The position numbers were made by a program, and so were the translations under genes. Below are positions 1 through 6,947 of a stretch of 64,000 nucleotides of DNA, one piece after another. The stretch is taken from the NCBI RefSeq assembly GCF_014212125.1, contig NZ_JACJVP010000024.1:1-64000 (forward strand), written 5' to 3'. Position 1 is the stretch's first letter; the number at the start of each line of letters is the position of its first letter. A model generated the notes under the pieces. It made no database searches, was not told the DNA's origin, and saw nothing but the letters and a program-made list of their open reading frames with translations. Origin of the DNA: Cohnella nanjingensis. Lineage in GTDB: Bacteria > Bacillota > Bacilli > Paenibacillales > Paenibacillaceae.

Positions 1-2
1 GG

Positions 3-158
3 CGCGGGCCTCGCGGCGCTAGCGGTGGCGCGGGCGGCGGCTTCGGCGGCGGCGGGAAGCCGTCGTTCGGCGGCCGAGGCGGAGCGGGCGGTCCGGGGGG
101 CCGGAACGGTCCCGGCGGCGGCAAGTCGCCGATCCGTTCGCAGCGCCGAGGCAAGTAA
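3..158 (+). CDS. C-terminal tail of a Gly/Arg-rich protein, possibly a DEAD-box RNA helicase (partial)
   Basis: An open frame enters from the left edge and ends at TAA 156-158. The 51 visible residues are almost all Gly, Arg, Ser, Pro and Lys and end in the basic run QRRGK. Such basic glycine-rich tails are typical of DEAD-box RNA helicases in Paenibacillaceae, where they add non-specific RNA binding, but other RNA-binding proteins have similar tails. No catalytic motif lies inside the window, so the family is inferred from composition only. Confidence 0.45.
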   Translation, partial: RGPRGASGGAGGGFGGGGKPSFGGRGGAGGPGGRNGPGGGKSPIRSQRRGK

Positions 159-271
159 GCCGGGCAACGATAGTCGGCTGGTCGGTTGATCGGATTAACC
201 GTCCATTCGCGCACCTCGTAGTCACCGCTTATGCTGCGGGCAGCAAGTCGCCATGACGTGGGCACTCCGTG

Positions 272-464
272 AATAAGATGCAAATGTACAACTTATTTCG
301 GCCACTTCGTCTCATTAGCGGCATTTAGTTGCAAAAATACAACTTATTTCGCGGAATATCGCTTAACGGCCCCTTTTCCCCCGAAAAAGATGTACAAATG
401 CAACTTAATCGCACCAAACGTCATTAGGGGCTCGAATAAGTTGTACAAATGCAACTAAATATCG
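272..464. repeat. Cluster of four short palindromic intergenic repeats
   Basis: Four copies of a unit of about 29 bp lie at 272-300, 323-351, 383-411 and 433-464. Each contains an imperfect inverted repeat with arms like AGTTG and CAACT around a short A-rich or TGTACA centre, flanked by TTATTTCG. The first two copies are in one orientation and the last two in the other. No ORF with a convincing ribosome binding site lies in 159-671, so this spacer seems to hold only these repeats and the promoter of the next operon. Confidence 0.7.
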
Positions 465-671
465 GTAGATGGTGTGCGACCGCCGCCATCGTGCTGCGTC
501 CTGACGTACGGTGAACGGCGTTGGGGGAATGGCCGCACTGCGGATCCGGCATGTCGCATTACCATCGCGACATCACATCGTTTCCATCTACAACCTTGGG
601 CTGACGCGGTCGGTCCGGGGTTGTTTCTCTATTCGGCAGTAACCTATGGTTTACGGATAAAGAGGAGATAG

Positions 672-836
672 TTGATCGTGTTCGTTCTCCACGAATACGA
701 GGATGCCCCGACGAAGAAAACTGGGTACTATGTGAACGAAGGGCCGGTAACGTACGACGAAGGTCGGCAGCAGCTCACGATCGAGGCCAACTCGAGGATC
801 GCGTACGTGCCGGACATTAAGCTAGAGAGCAGGTGA
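672..836 (+). CDS. Small conserved-looking protein upstream of ywbE (54 aa)
   Basis: A 54-residue ORF starts at TTG 672 behind the ribosome binding site AAGAGGAGA at about 660-668. A GTG at 678 is the alternative start. The protein (MIVFVLHEYEDAPTKK at its N-terminus) is polar, with no membrane segment or cysteine. It ends 7 bp before the ATG of ywbE, so the two are very likely co-transcribed. I do not recognise the family. The good ribosome binding site and tight spacing are the case for its being real. Confidence 0.55.
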   Translation: MIVFVLHEYEDAPTKKTGYYVNEGPVTYDEGRQQLTIEANSRIAYVPDIKLESR

Positions 837-843
837 ATCGCCC

Positions 844-1047
844 ATGGCAGGGAACGGCAAGAACCGCAGCGACGTGAAGCCGGGGTTGACGGTGGATATC
901 GTATTGAAGCAGGATCAGCGCACCGGCAAATTGACGCGAGGCGTCGTGAAGGACCTCCTCACGAACTCGGCGACGCATCCGCACGGGATCAAGGTGCGGC
1001 TGCAGGACGGACAGGTCGGCCGGGTGAAGGAGATCCTCTCGGAATAG
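844..1047 (+). CDS. ywbE: YwbE family protein
   Basis: This 67-residue basic protein matches the whole length of the YwbE family (DUF2196), with the typical VDIVLKQDQRTGKLTRGVVKDLL core and a HPHGIKVRL segment. The family is small and cytoplasmic, and its biochemical function is not established. It sits 7 bp after the 54-aa ORF and is followed after about 47 bp by a strong intrinsic terminator, so the two form a short operon. The ATG at 844 is the only sensible start. Confidence 0.85.
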   Translation: MAGNGKNRSDVKPGLTVDIVLKQDQRTGKLTRGVVKDLLTNSATHPHGIKVRLQDGQVGRVKEILSE

Positions 1048-1094
1048 GGGAGCTCATCGCACCGGCGGCAAGCATTAGCATAGGATGATTCCCG

Positions 1095-1120
1095 AACCCG
1101 GCGATTGCGCCGGGTTTTTC
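1095..1120 (+). terminator. Rho-independent terminator after ywbE
   Basis: A perfect 9-bp stem (AACCCGGCG at 1095-1103 with CGCCGGGTT at 1108-1116) has a 4-base loop and is followed by TTTC. It closes the ywbE operon. Confidence 0.85.
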
Positions 1121-1253
1121 TGCTCGCTCGTCGGATTGTACAGTTCGGCGGGGAGGGCGACTTGGACGCCGGTATCCGGTTGTCAGCGTTTGCAACTCTT
1201 TGTCGGCGCCGTTCGTCTAATGGGAAACGAGCAGAGAGACGGGAGGGCGGCGG

Positions 1254-1718
1254 ATGCGCCCGGCATACGGGATCGTGCTCGCGATCGTGGTCGCGATTGG
1301 GATGGGGATCGCCTATTACGGACTGTGGATGGGCGAGCATCGAGAGGAGTATGCGAGTCGCAGGACGCAAGGATTCCCGGTCGTGTCCGGCGTGACCTCC
1401 GTCGTCGTGCTGGATGAGGCAGGGGAGATTGTAAGGACGATCGACGGCGAAGTGGGCATCGCCGAACTCCTGAAACGTCTCGGCCAAGCGCCGCGATCCT
1501 ACTTCGGAGATCCTGAGCAGTCCGGTCGGATGTACCGGGTGGAGCTGCACGGCGGGGGCGGGACGAGCGTCTACGAGCTGAACGACCTGCGAGGGTCGGG
1601 GTCGTCCATCGACGGGAAGATCTACCCGCAGAATCCGGGAAGGGACGAGGTATGGGAGCTGTCCGGGGACCTGCTGGCGAGGCTGGTCGATCGGGCGGCG
1701 CCCGCGTCCGCGGCATAA
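1254..1718 (+). CDS. Membrane-anchored hypothetical protein (154 aa)
   Basis: Residues about 4-24 form one hydrophobic segment (YGIVLAIVVAIGMGIAYYGL), followed by a soluble region, which suggests a single-pass protein with its body outside the membrane or an uncleaved signal anchor. The soluble part has a beta-rich look with a Gly-rich turn near residue 103. The ATG at 1254 has GGGAGGGCGG just upstream. It stands alone on the + strand, and its stop is 68 bp before the start of the stalk-domain gene. I do not recognise the family. Confidence 0.6.
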   Translation: MRPAYGIVLAIVVAIGMGIAYYGLWMGEHREEYASRRTQGFPVVSGVTSVVVLDEAGEIVRTIDGEVGIAELLKRLGQAPRSYFGDPEQSGRMYRVELHGGGGTSVYELNDLRGSGSSIDGKIYPQNPGRDEVWELSGDLLARLVDRAAPASAA

Positions 1719-1786
1719 CCAACATTTTACTGGTTCTGATCGCGGACGCCGGGGTTAATAGAGGTTCGGGAGGGATTCATTCGTCT

Positions 1787-2974
1787 ATGAGAAAAATCGC
1801 AACGATCGCTTTGTCCGTCGCCGCCGTCGTTGGCATGAGCTCGAACGCATATGCGGCTGCGAATTCGGCGCCGGCCGATCCGGTGAAGGACATTGCCAAG
1901 ATGTACCGAGTGAAGCACGAGCTGAAGTTCGATCTGAACGGCACGAGCGCCGAACTCGACGGCAAGGCCGTTCAGGCGGAGAAGCCGATCCTGAAGGACG
2001 GTCGGGTATTCGTGCCCCTGCGCACGCTGCGCCAGACCGGCGCCGCAGCCTCGGTCACCTGGCAGCCGGCGCAGCGCGAAGTGCGCATCGTCATGGAGCA
2101 GAAGGTGATGCCTTCGTGGAGCGACCTGACGTTCAAGATCGGGTCGGATAAGATCTACACGCCGGAGGGCACCGCACTGGCGGACGAGACGATCCCCAAG
2201 CCGTTCATCGAGAACGGCATTACCTACGTGCCGGTGAGCGCGCTCACCTGGCTGGGCATGTCGGTCGCCACCAAGGACGACATCGTTAGCTGGAACTGGA
2301 GCGATAAGATCATCGAAGTGCTCGAGCCGAGCTGGGGGACGGACGAGGCGCAGACGACCTTTACCATGCTGTATCAGAAAGACATGTACGAGCCGCAGTT
2401 CATGTACCCTTATGGCGCAGGGTCTTGGGGCGGCGGTTCGGGCAAGGTGACCGACAAAGACATCGCGATGGACGGGCGGCTCTACAACCGCATGGAATTC
2501 ACCGCGAACCTGCGTCCGGGCGCGAATCCGATGCAGCTGTATGCGGTCTCGGCCGGAACGGCCAACTTCACGGTGCAGCGCCGGGTCGCAGATCCTTCCG
2601 TCGTGCCGGTGACGAGGACGGAAGAAGGCCAAACTTATCTCTCCTTGTCGCAGCCTGCCTCCGGGTATATGAAGGTGAAGGCGGGCGATGCGATCCAGGT
2701 AGCCGGCAGCATCCTGAAGCCGAATGAGGCGTTCGATAAGGTTACGGTCGTCGCGCAGAAATATTCGCCCGGCGGCACGGGTCTTGCTCCGGCAGTCTAT
2801 GTGAAGGACAGCCAAAAGGAGCTCGCCATCAAGGACGGCAAGTTCGCGGGCGCGATCTCGCTGAGCAAGCCTGGAACCTATCTTATCGCGGTGAACAGTC
2901 CGAAGTATATTCCTTCGACGGAGATGGGATCTCTGTCCACGCAGTGGGCCGAATTCGTCGTCGAGGCGGAGTAG
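1787..2974 (+). CDS. Secreted copper amine oxidase N-terminal (stalk) domain protein
   Basis: The 395-residue product starts with a signal peptide (MRKIATIALSVAAVVGMSS, cleavage near AYAAA). Next comes a segment of about 55 residues with FDLNGTSAELDGKAV, RVFVPLRTL and VRIVMEQKV, the pattern of the copper amine oxidase N-terminal 'stalk' domain, and then a second similar pass around YTPEGTAL and GITYVPVSAL. In Paenibacillaceae such domains occur in many exported cell-surface proteins and do not imply oxidase activity; no catalytic oxidase domain is present. I chose ATG 1787 over an upstream in-frame start because GGGAGGG lies just before it and the signal peptide begins there. A terminator follows at 3091. 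Confidence 0.8.
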   Translation: MRKIATIALSVAAVVGMSSNAYAAANSAPADPVKDIAKMYRVKHELKFDLNGTSAELDGKAVQAEKPILKDGRVFVPLRTLRQTGAAASVTWQPAQREVRIVMEQKVMPSWSDLTFKIGSDKIYTPEGTALADETIPKPFIENGITYVPVSALTWLGMSVATKDDIVSWNWSDKIIEVLEPSWGTDEAQTTFTMLYQKDMYEPQFMYPYGAGSWGGGSGKVTDKDIAMDGRLYNRMEFTANLRPGANPMQLYAVSAGTANFTVQRRVADPSVVPVTRTEEGQTYLSLSQPASGYMKVKAGDAIQVAGSILKPNEAFDKVTVVAQKYSPGGTGLAPAVYVKDSQKELAIKDGKFAGAISLSKPGTYLIAVNSPKYIPSTEMGSLSTQWAEFVVEAE

Positions 2975-3090
2975 CAGCTAAGCGGACAATGCCGGCGTCT
3001 GGGCCCTGGTATACGAACTTTGCTGCCGGATCGGATACCATTGAAAGTCTTGTCGTGAATGGATCGTTAAGATAGTTGGGCCCAAAATAA

Positions 3091-3130
3091 CAAGCCGACC
3101 ACCGGGGCAACTCCGGTGTCGGCTTGTTTT
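3091..3130 (+). terminator. Rho-independent terminator of the stalk-domain gene
   Basis: A long stem (CAAGCCGACCACCGG at 3091-3105 with CCGGTGTCGGCTTG, one bulged base) is followed by TTTTG. Confidence 0.8.
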
Positions 3131-3425
3131 GATTGATCTAGGGACCTCACAGCTTGCGCGCGAGGCCAGGCGATTTGCTTCGTCAGGGCAGAGATAGCGA
3201 ACAGCGAGCAAGACTGAGATCCAACTTGCGAAAGCAAGTTCAATATTGGAGCTAGGTCGAGACATCAAATAGGGAGACGGAGCTAGCGATCAGCTGAAGC
3301 TGGTGCCGAATCGGAGCAACGCTGAGAGGGTGATCAGTGAGTTGGACGGAGACAGCAACCAGCAACCAGCAACCAGCAACCAGCATGAGCTAGTTCCGTG
3401 TTGGAGCTAGGCTAGCATCGGCTTG
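3131..3425. other. Gene-free spacer with hairpins and a 7-bp tandem repeat
   Basis: No coding frame is convincing here. The spacer contains a perfect hairpin (AACTTGC GAAA GCAAGTT at about 3223-3240), a second short one (AGCTGAAGCT), the phrase TTGGAGCTAGG twice (about 3245 and 3412), and four to five tandem copies of CAGCAAC at about 3353-3384. It lies between the convergent ends of the genes on either side. It could be a decayed mobile sequence or an unrecognised structured RNA. Confidence 0.5.
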
Positions 3426-3428
3426 CCG

Positions 3429-4319
3429 TTAGCCGTTAGTCGTACCGCTGCTCGCGGCGGCATCCGATGCGCTGTCGGTCGAATCATCCGCATCTTTGGA
3501 GTGACGGCCGTGCTCGCGGTCGCCATGCGCCTTCGGCGTCTCGTTCACGAGCTTGGAGATGCGCTCGTCCAACTTCGCCTTAAACGCGTCGGCCTGCGCT
3601 TGCGTGAGCTTGCCGTCGGTCACCTTTTGGGCCAGTTCAGCCGCGAGCAGCGCCTTCACTTTGTCGGTGACGGTCTGAACGGCGACGCCTTTGTCGGCTG
3701 CGATCGCGGCGAGGGATTTGCCCGCCTTGAGCTGCGTACCTAACTCGTCCGTCGTCAGGCCGAACAGGCTGGCGATCTCCTCGGAGCGCAGAATGCCGTG
3801 TCCGCCGAAGCCGTCATGCCCGCCGCGCTTGCCTACATCGCCTTCCTTGCCTACTTTGTCCTTGAATGTGCTGTTTACGAATTGGGCTGCTTGATCCGCC
3901 AGCTTGGCCTTGTGCGTGTCATACTCCGCCTGCGTGATCTTGCCGTCTGCCAGCCGTTGATCCAGCTGCTTCGTCATCGCGGCGACCTCGAGATCGATGA
4001 CCTTCTGCACGTCCACGCCTTGCGCCTGGGCGATCGCGGCGAGCGATTGGCCTGCCTCGCGCTTCGTCTTCAGTTCATCGGCGGTCAGGCCGAGCAGCGT
4101 GGCCAGCTCCGGGTTGTCCCATTCGATGCGGAGCTTCCCGCCGTGCCCGGGTCCGCGCTCGCTCTTCTGCGCGGCCGCGGCCGATGAGGACGAGTCGGCC
4201 GTCGGCGTCGCGGAAGCCGCGAATGCGCTGCTGGCGATGAGCGCGCTGCCGGCGACGACGGCGGCGAGGGTGAGCGAGACGAAGGTTCGCTTCTTGACAT
4301 GCTTGAAGGGATGGGTCAT
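3429..4319 (-). CDS. Secreted two-repeat protein of unknown function
   Basis: The 296-residue product has a signal peptide (residues 1 to about 35, ending SSAFAA) and a Ser/Ala-rich linker. Two homologous repeats of about 80 residues follow, each beginning E(I/L)A(S/T)L(F/L)GLT and containing AG(Q/K)SLAAIA, then DGK(I/L)TQA and ending FVN or LVN. The His/Asp/Ser-rich tail is of low complexity. The repeat type is common in exported Bacillota proteins, but no catalytic residues are apparent. CCAAGGAGGCATAACCCT lies before the ATG. It stands alone between the converging stalk-domain gene and thrC. Confidence 0.7.
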   Translation of the reverse strand: MTHPFKHVKKRTFVSLTLAAVVAGSALIASSAFAASATPTADSSSSAAAAQKSERGPGHGGKLRIEWDNPELATLLGLTADELKTKREAGQSLAAIAQAQGVDVQKVIDLEVAAMTKQLDQRLADGKITQAEYDTHKAKLADQAAQFVNSTFKDKVGKEGDVGKRGGHDGFGGHGILRSEEIASLFGLTTDELGTQLKAGKSLAAIAADKGVAVQTVTDKVKALLAAELAQKVTDGKLTQAQADAFKAKLDERISKLVNETPKAHGDREHGRHSKDADDSTDSASDAAASSGTTNG

Positions 4320-4449
4320 AGGGTTATGCCTCCTTGGGTTCGGTGATTGGCTTTACAATCCCTAGGTTAGCCCGCCCACCTTAAACAGCCGTGAAGGCAA
4401 CCTTAGCGCAAACTGAGAATTACCTGAAAATTCAAGCACATCTGCGCGA

Positions 4450-4487
4450 TAAAAAGCCCCGTACCGGTCGTTGCCGGACGGGGCTTG
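4450..4487 (-). terminator. Rho-independent terminator of thrC
   Basis: Read on the minus strand, AAGCCCCGTCCGG pairs with CCGGTACGGGGCTT and is followed by TTTTTA. It lies just past the thrC stop. Confidence 0.85.
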
Positions 4488-4507
4488 CTATGCATGCTGG
4501 TTGAGAT

Positions 4508-5896
4508 CTAGAAGAACTTCACCAGCTGGTCCTTGATGTCATCGTTCGTACCGCCTACGACCGTCTGATGCTGCGGCTTGTCGAACAGCGCTTCGATCTG
4601 CGGCGGATACGTCTGCGCGATGCCGCGCAGGCGGATCGCTTCGTCGAACTTGGCCGGATGGGCGGTCGACAGGGCGATCGTCACTTCGCCGTCGTCGGCC
4701 AGCTTGTCGGTGGCGGCTACGCCGCAGGCGGTATGCGGATCGAGCAGGTAGTCATACTTCGCATGGTAATCGCTGATCGCGTCCAGGCATTCCTCGTTCT
4801 GCACGCCGTAGGCCGCGAAGTCGGCTTGGACGGCGGCCAGCTTGTCGGCCGGGATCGCGATGCGGCCGTCCGCCTTGAACTGCCCCATGAGGCGGGTGAC
4901 GGCGGCGCTGTCTTCGCCATACAGGTAGTACAGGTAGCGCTCGAAGTTGCTCGCGACCTGGATGTCCATGGACGGGCTGTACGTGCCGCGGAACTCGCCC
5001 GGCTCGTACACGCCTTCGCGCACGAAGCGCTCCAGGATGTTGTTCTCGTTGGTCGCCAGAATGAGCTTGTTGATCGGCAGTCCCATTTTCAACGCCAGAT
5101 AGCCTGCGAAGATGTCGCCGAAGTTGCCCGTCGGCACGCTAAAGTTGACCTTGTCGGCCTGTCCCTTGTTCGCCAGCTGGAAGTACGCGTAGAAGTAATA
5201 CACCGTCTGGGCCAGGATGCGGGCGATGTTGATGGAGTTGATCGCGCGCAGGTGGTAGCGGTGCTTGAAGTCCACGTCCGCGAACAGCTCCTTGATGATG
5301 CGCTGGCAGTCGTCGAACGTGCCGTCTACCGCGAGATTGAGCACGTTGGCGTCGTCGACCGTCGTCATCTGCAGCTCCTGCACCTTGCTCACCTTGCCGT
5401 GCGGGTGCAGAATGCAGATGCGGATGCCTGCCTTGCCGCGCACGCCCTCGATCGCCGATGCGCCCGTGTCGCCCGAAGTCGCGCCGAGGATGTGGATGAT
5501 CGAATTCGTCTTGCCCGAGACGTATTGGTACAGATTGCCCAGGAACTGCAGGGCGACGTCCTTGAACGCAAAGGTCGGACCGTGGAACAGCTCCAGCACG
5601 TGCAGGCCGTTGTTGATGCGACGCACCGGGGTGACGTCCTCGTCGCGGAACGTCGCGTAGCTGTCGTCCACGAGCCGCTTCAGGTCCGCGCACGGAATCT
5701 CGTCGTTCACGAAGAGAGTGAAGATCTCGAGCGCCAGCTCCTGGTAGCTGAGCCGCTGCCACGACTTGAGCATGTCTGCCGACAGCTGCGGAATATGTTG
5801 AGGGACGAGCAGACCGCCGTCGTCTGCCAGCCCCATCAGGATCGCGTCGATGAAGCCGATGGGGGCGACCTGGCCCCGAGTGCTGATGTATTCCAT
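4508..5896 (-). CDS. thrC: Threonine synthase
   Basis: Threonine synthase converts O-phosphohomoserine to threonine and phosphate with pyridoxal phosphate. The 462-residue length and the N-terminal MEYISTRG and LADDGGLLVP segments mark the longer, E. coli/yeast-like class. The PLP lysine is Lys112 in AFKDVALQFLG, and the phosphate loop is GATSGDTGAS at residues 138-147. The protein is cytoplasmic. It stands apart from hom and thrB, with a terminator right behind it. The start has a poor ribosome binding site (AAGGGGACCACT), but the N-terminus fits the family. No T-box or attenuator was seen upstream. Confidence 0.95.
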   Translation of the reverse strand: MEYISTRGQVAPIGFIDAILMGLADDGGLLVPQHIPQLSADMLKSWQRLSYQELALEIFTLFVNDEIPCADLKRLVDDSYATFRDEDVTPVRRINNGLHVLELFHGPTFAFKDVALQFLGNLYQYVSGKTNSIIHILGATSGDTGASAIEGVRGKAGIRICILHPHGKVSKVQELQMTTVDDANVLNLAVDGTFDDCQRIIKELFADVDFKHRYHLRAINSINIARILAQTVYYFYAYFQLANKGQADKVNFSVPTGNFGDIFAGYLALKMGLPINKLILATNENNILERFVREGVYEPGEFRGTYSPSMDIQVASNFERYLYYLYGEDSAAVTRLMGQFKADGRIAIPADKLAAVQADFAAYGVQNEECLDAISDYHAKYDYLLDPHTACGVAATDKLADDGEVTIALSTAHPAKFDEAIRLRGIAQTYPPQIEALFDKPQHQTVVGGTNDDIKDQLVKFF

Positions 5897-6060
5897 AGTG
5901 GTCCCCTTATGCGAGTGAATTTTCAGTTATTGTATCAAAAAAGCGCCGCGATTCCCACCGCTTCGGCCGATTTTTCCGCGCGGGCTGGTGAGTTTCATCC
6001 AATTCGACAATATTTTATGGTACCATCTCGGTATAGAAACGGATCGGGCTCAGGGAGCGG

Positions 6061-6165
6061 CGATCAGGCGCTGCGTCGGGCGGCGGCAGCGACACGTTGG
6101 GGCACCTGCTGAGCGAGGCGGACGAGGTGCTGTACCGCGCCAAGCGGAGCGGGACCTGTCGCTAG
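6061..6165 (+). pseudogene. Relic of a GGDEF (diguanylate cyclase) domain C-terminus
   Basis: The frame from 6061 to TAG 6163-6165 reads SDTLGHLLSEADEVLYRAKR followed by SGTCR, which matches the conserved last helix of GGDEF domains (typically xADEALYRAKxxGRNR). The GGDEF signature and the rest of the domain are absent, and there is no start codon or ribosome binding site in this frame. It is a leftover of a deleted diguanylate cyclase gene just upstream of rlmH. The rest of 5897-6298 appears to hold only the rlmH promoter. Confidence 0.65.
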
Positions 6166-6298
6166 GGTAGATGAGGTCGCTATTGGGGAATAAGAAAGCT
6201 ATTGAAAGCTACTTAGAGGGTAACGTGGAAGATGATCAGATAATTGGTTCGCTACATCTCAGTATCTCGTTAAATCGATTCAGGAGGATTTACCTCAT

Positions 6299-6778
6299 AT
6301 GCATATTCAGATCATCAGCGTCGGAAAGCTCAAGGAAAAGTACCTCGTCCAAGGCATCGCCGAATACGTCAAACGGCTTGGTCCCTACGCCCGCATCACG
6401 CTCACCGAGGTGCCCGACGAAAAAGCGCCCGAGGTGCTCAGCGCCGCCGAAGAGCGCCAGGTCGTCGCTCGCGAAGGCGAGCGTATCTTGTCGCACGTCA
6501 AAGACGACGCCCACGTCGTCGCCCTCGCCATCGGCGGCGAACTCTGGTCCTCGGAGGAGCTCGCCGCCCATATCGACAAGCTCGGCACCTACGGCACGAG
6601 CCATGTCGTCTTCGTCATCGGCGGCTCCCTCGGCCTCTCCGACGCCGTGCTGAAGCGCGCCGACAAGAAGCTAAGCTTCGGCCGGCTCACATACCCTCAT
6701 CAGCTAATGCGGCTCGTGCTGGTGGAGCAGATTTACCGGGCGATGCGGATTAATCGGGGGGAACCTTACCATAAGTAG
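6299..6778 (+). CDS. rlmH: 23S rRNA (pseudouridine1915-N3)-methyltransferase RlmH
   Basis: RlmH is a small SPOUT-fold methyltransferase that modifies pseudouridine 1915 in helix 69 of 23S rRNA on the assembled 70S ribosome. The 159-residue product is full length, with [16 protein letters not shown] at the start, the knotted SAM site [11 protein letters not shown] at about residues 101-111 and the invariant C-terminus RGEPYHK. AGGAGGATTTACCTC precedes the ATG. The last codons form the attachment core discussed below (GAACCTTACCATAAGT at 6761-6776), and the gene is intact across the junction, as it is in SCC integrations. Confidence 0.97.
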   Translation: MHIQIISVGKLKEKYLVQGIAEYVKRLGPYARITLTEVPDEKAPEVLSAAEERQVVAREGERILSHVKDDAHVVALAIGGELWSSEELAAHIDKLGTYGTSHVVFVIGGSLGLSDAVLKRADKKLSFGRLTYPHQLMRLVLVEQIYRAMRINRGEPYHK

Positions 6779-6790
6779 GGCGAAAAATAG
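6761..6790 (+). mobile_element. attL-like site in the rlmH 3' end with cassette left-end repeat
   Basis: Core GAACCTTACCATAAGT (6761-6776) encodes Glu-Pro-Tyr-His-Lys plus the first stop base. It is followed by GGGCGAAAAATAG (6778-6790). The core recurs at 24609 and 56740 with one base changed, and GGCGAAAAATA is an exact inverted match to 24581-24591. The rlmH 3' end is the known target of SCC elements. Calling this an SCC-like att is inference from those repeats. Confidence 0.75.
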
Positions 6791-6904
6791 TGCTGGCGAA
6801 ATCTGTGGGAACCAGTTTGTGAGATGGTCAGGCAGAATGCTTTCTTGGTCAATGAATACCGCTAGTTCTGGGATGTTTGAATGAGGTGTTATGCATAAAT
6901 ACAT

Positions 6905-6946
6905 TCAAAAGAACGTTGCGCACAATCATTCTGCGCAACGTTCTTG
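6905..6946 (-). terminator. Rho-independent terminator of the mannose-glycan operon
   Basis: A perfect 14-bp stem AAGAACGTTGCGCA / TGCGCAACGTTCTT (6909-6922 with 6932-6945) is followed on the minus strand by TTTTG. It lies 2 bp past the stop of the secreted beta-helix protein. Confidence 0.85.
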
Positions 6947-6947
6947 A

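Noticed and set aside
474-671. 65-codon frame before the 54-aa gene
   Set aside because: No ribosome binding site and no coherent protein pattern. The region is better explained as promoter and repeat sequence.
3353-3386. CAGCAAC tandem copies considered as a CRISPR array
   Set aside because: The unit is 7 bp with no spacers and no cas genes nearby.
5897-6060. T-box or threonine-responsive leader upstream of thrC
   Set aside because: No T-box motif, specifier stem or antiterminator was visible in the short upstream region.
4568-6112. Long open frame opposite thrC (514 codons)
   Set aside because: It is a GC-rich antisense shadow with low-complexity Arg/Val/Asp composition and no ribosome binding site, and it covers a certain thrC.
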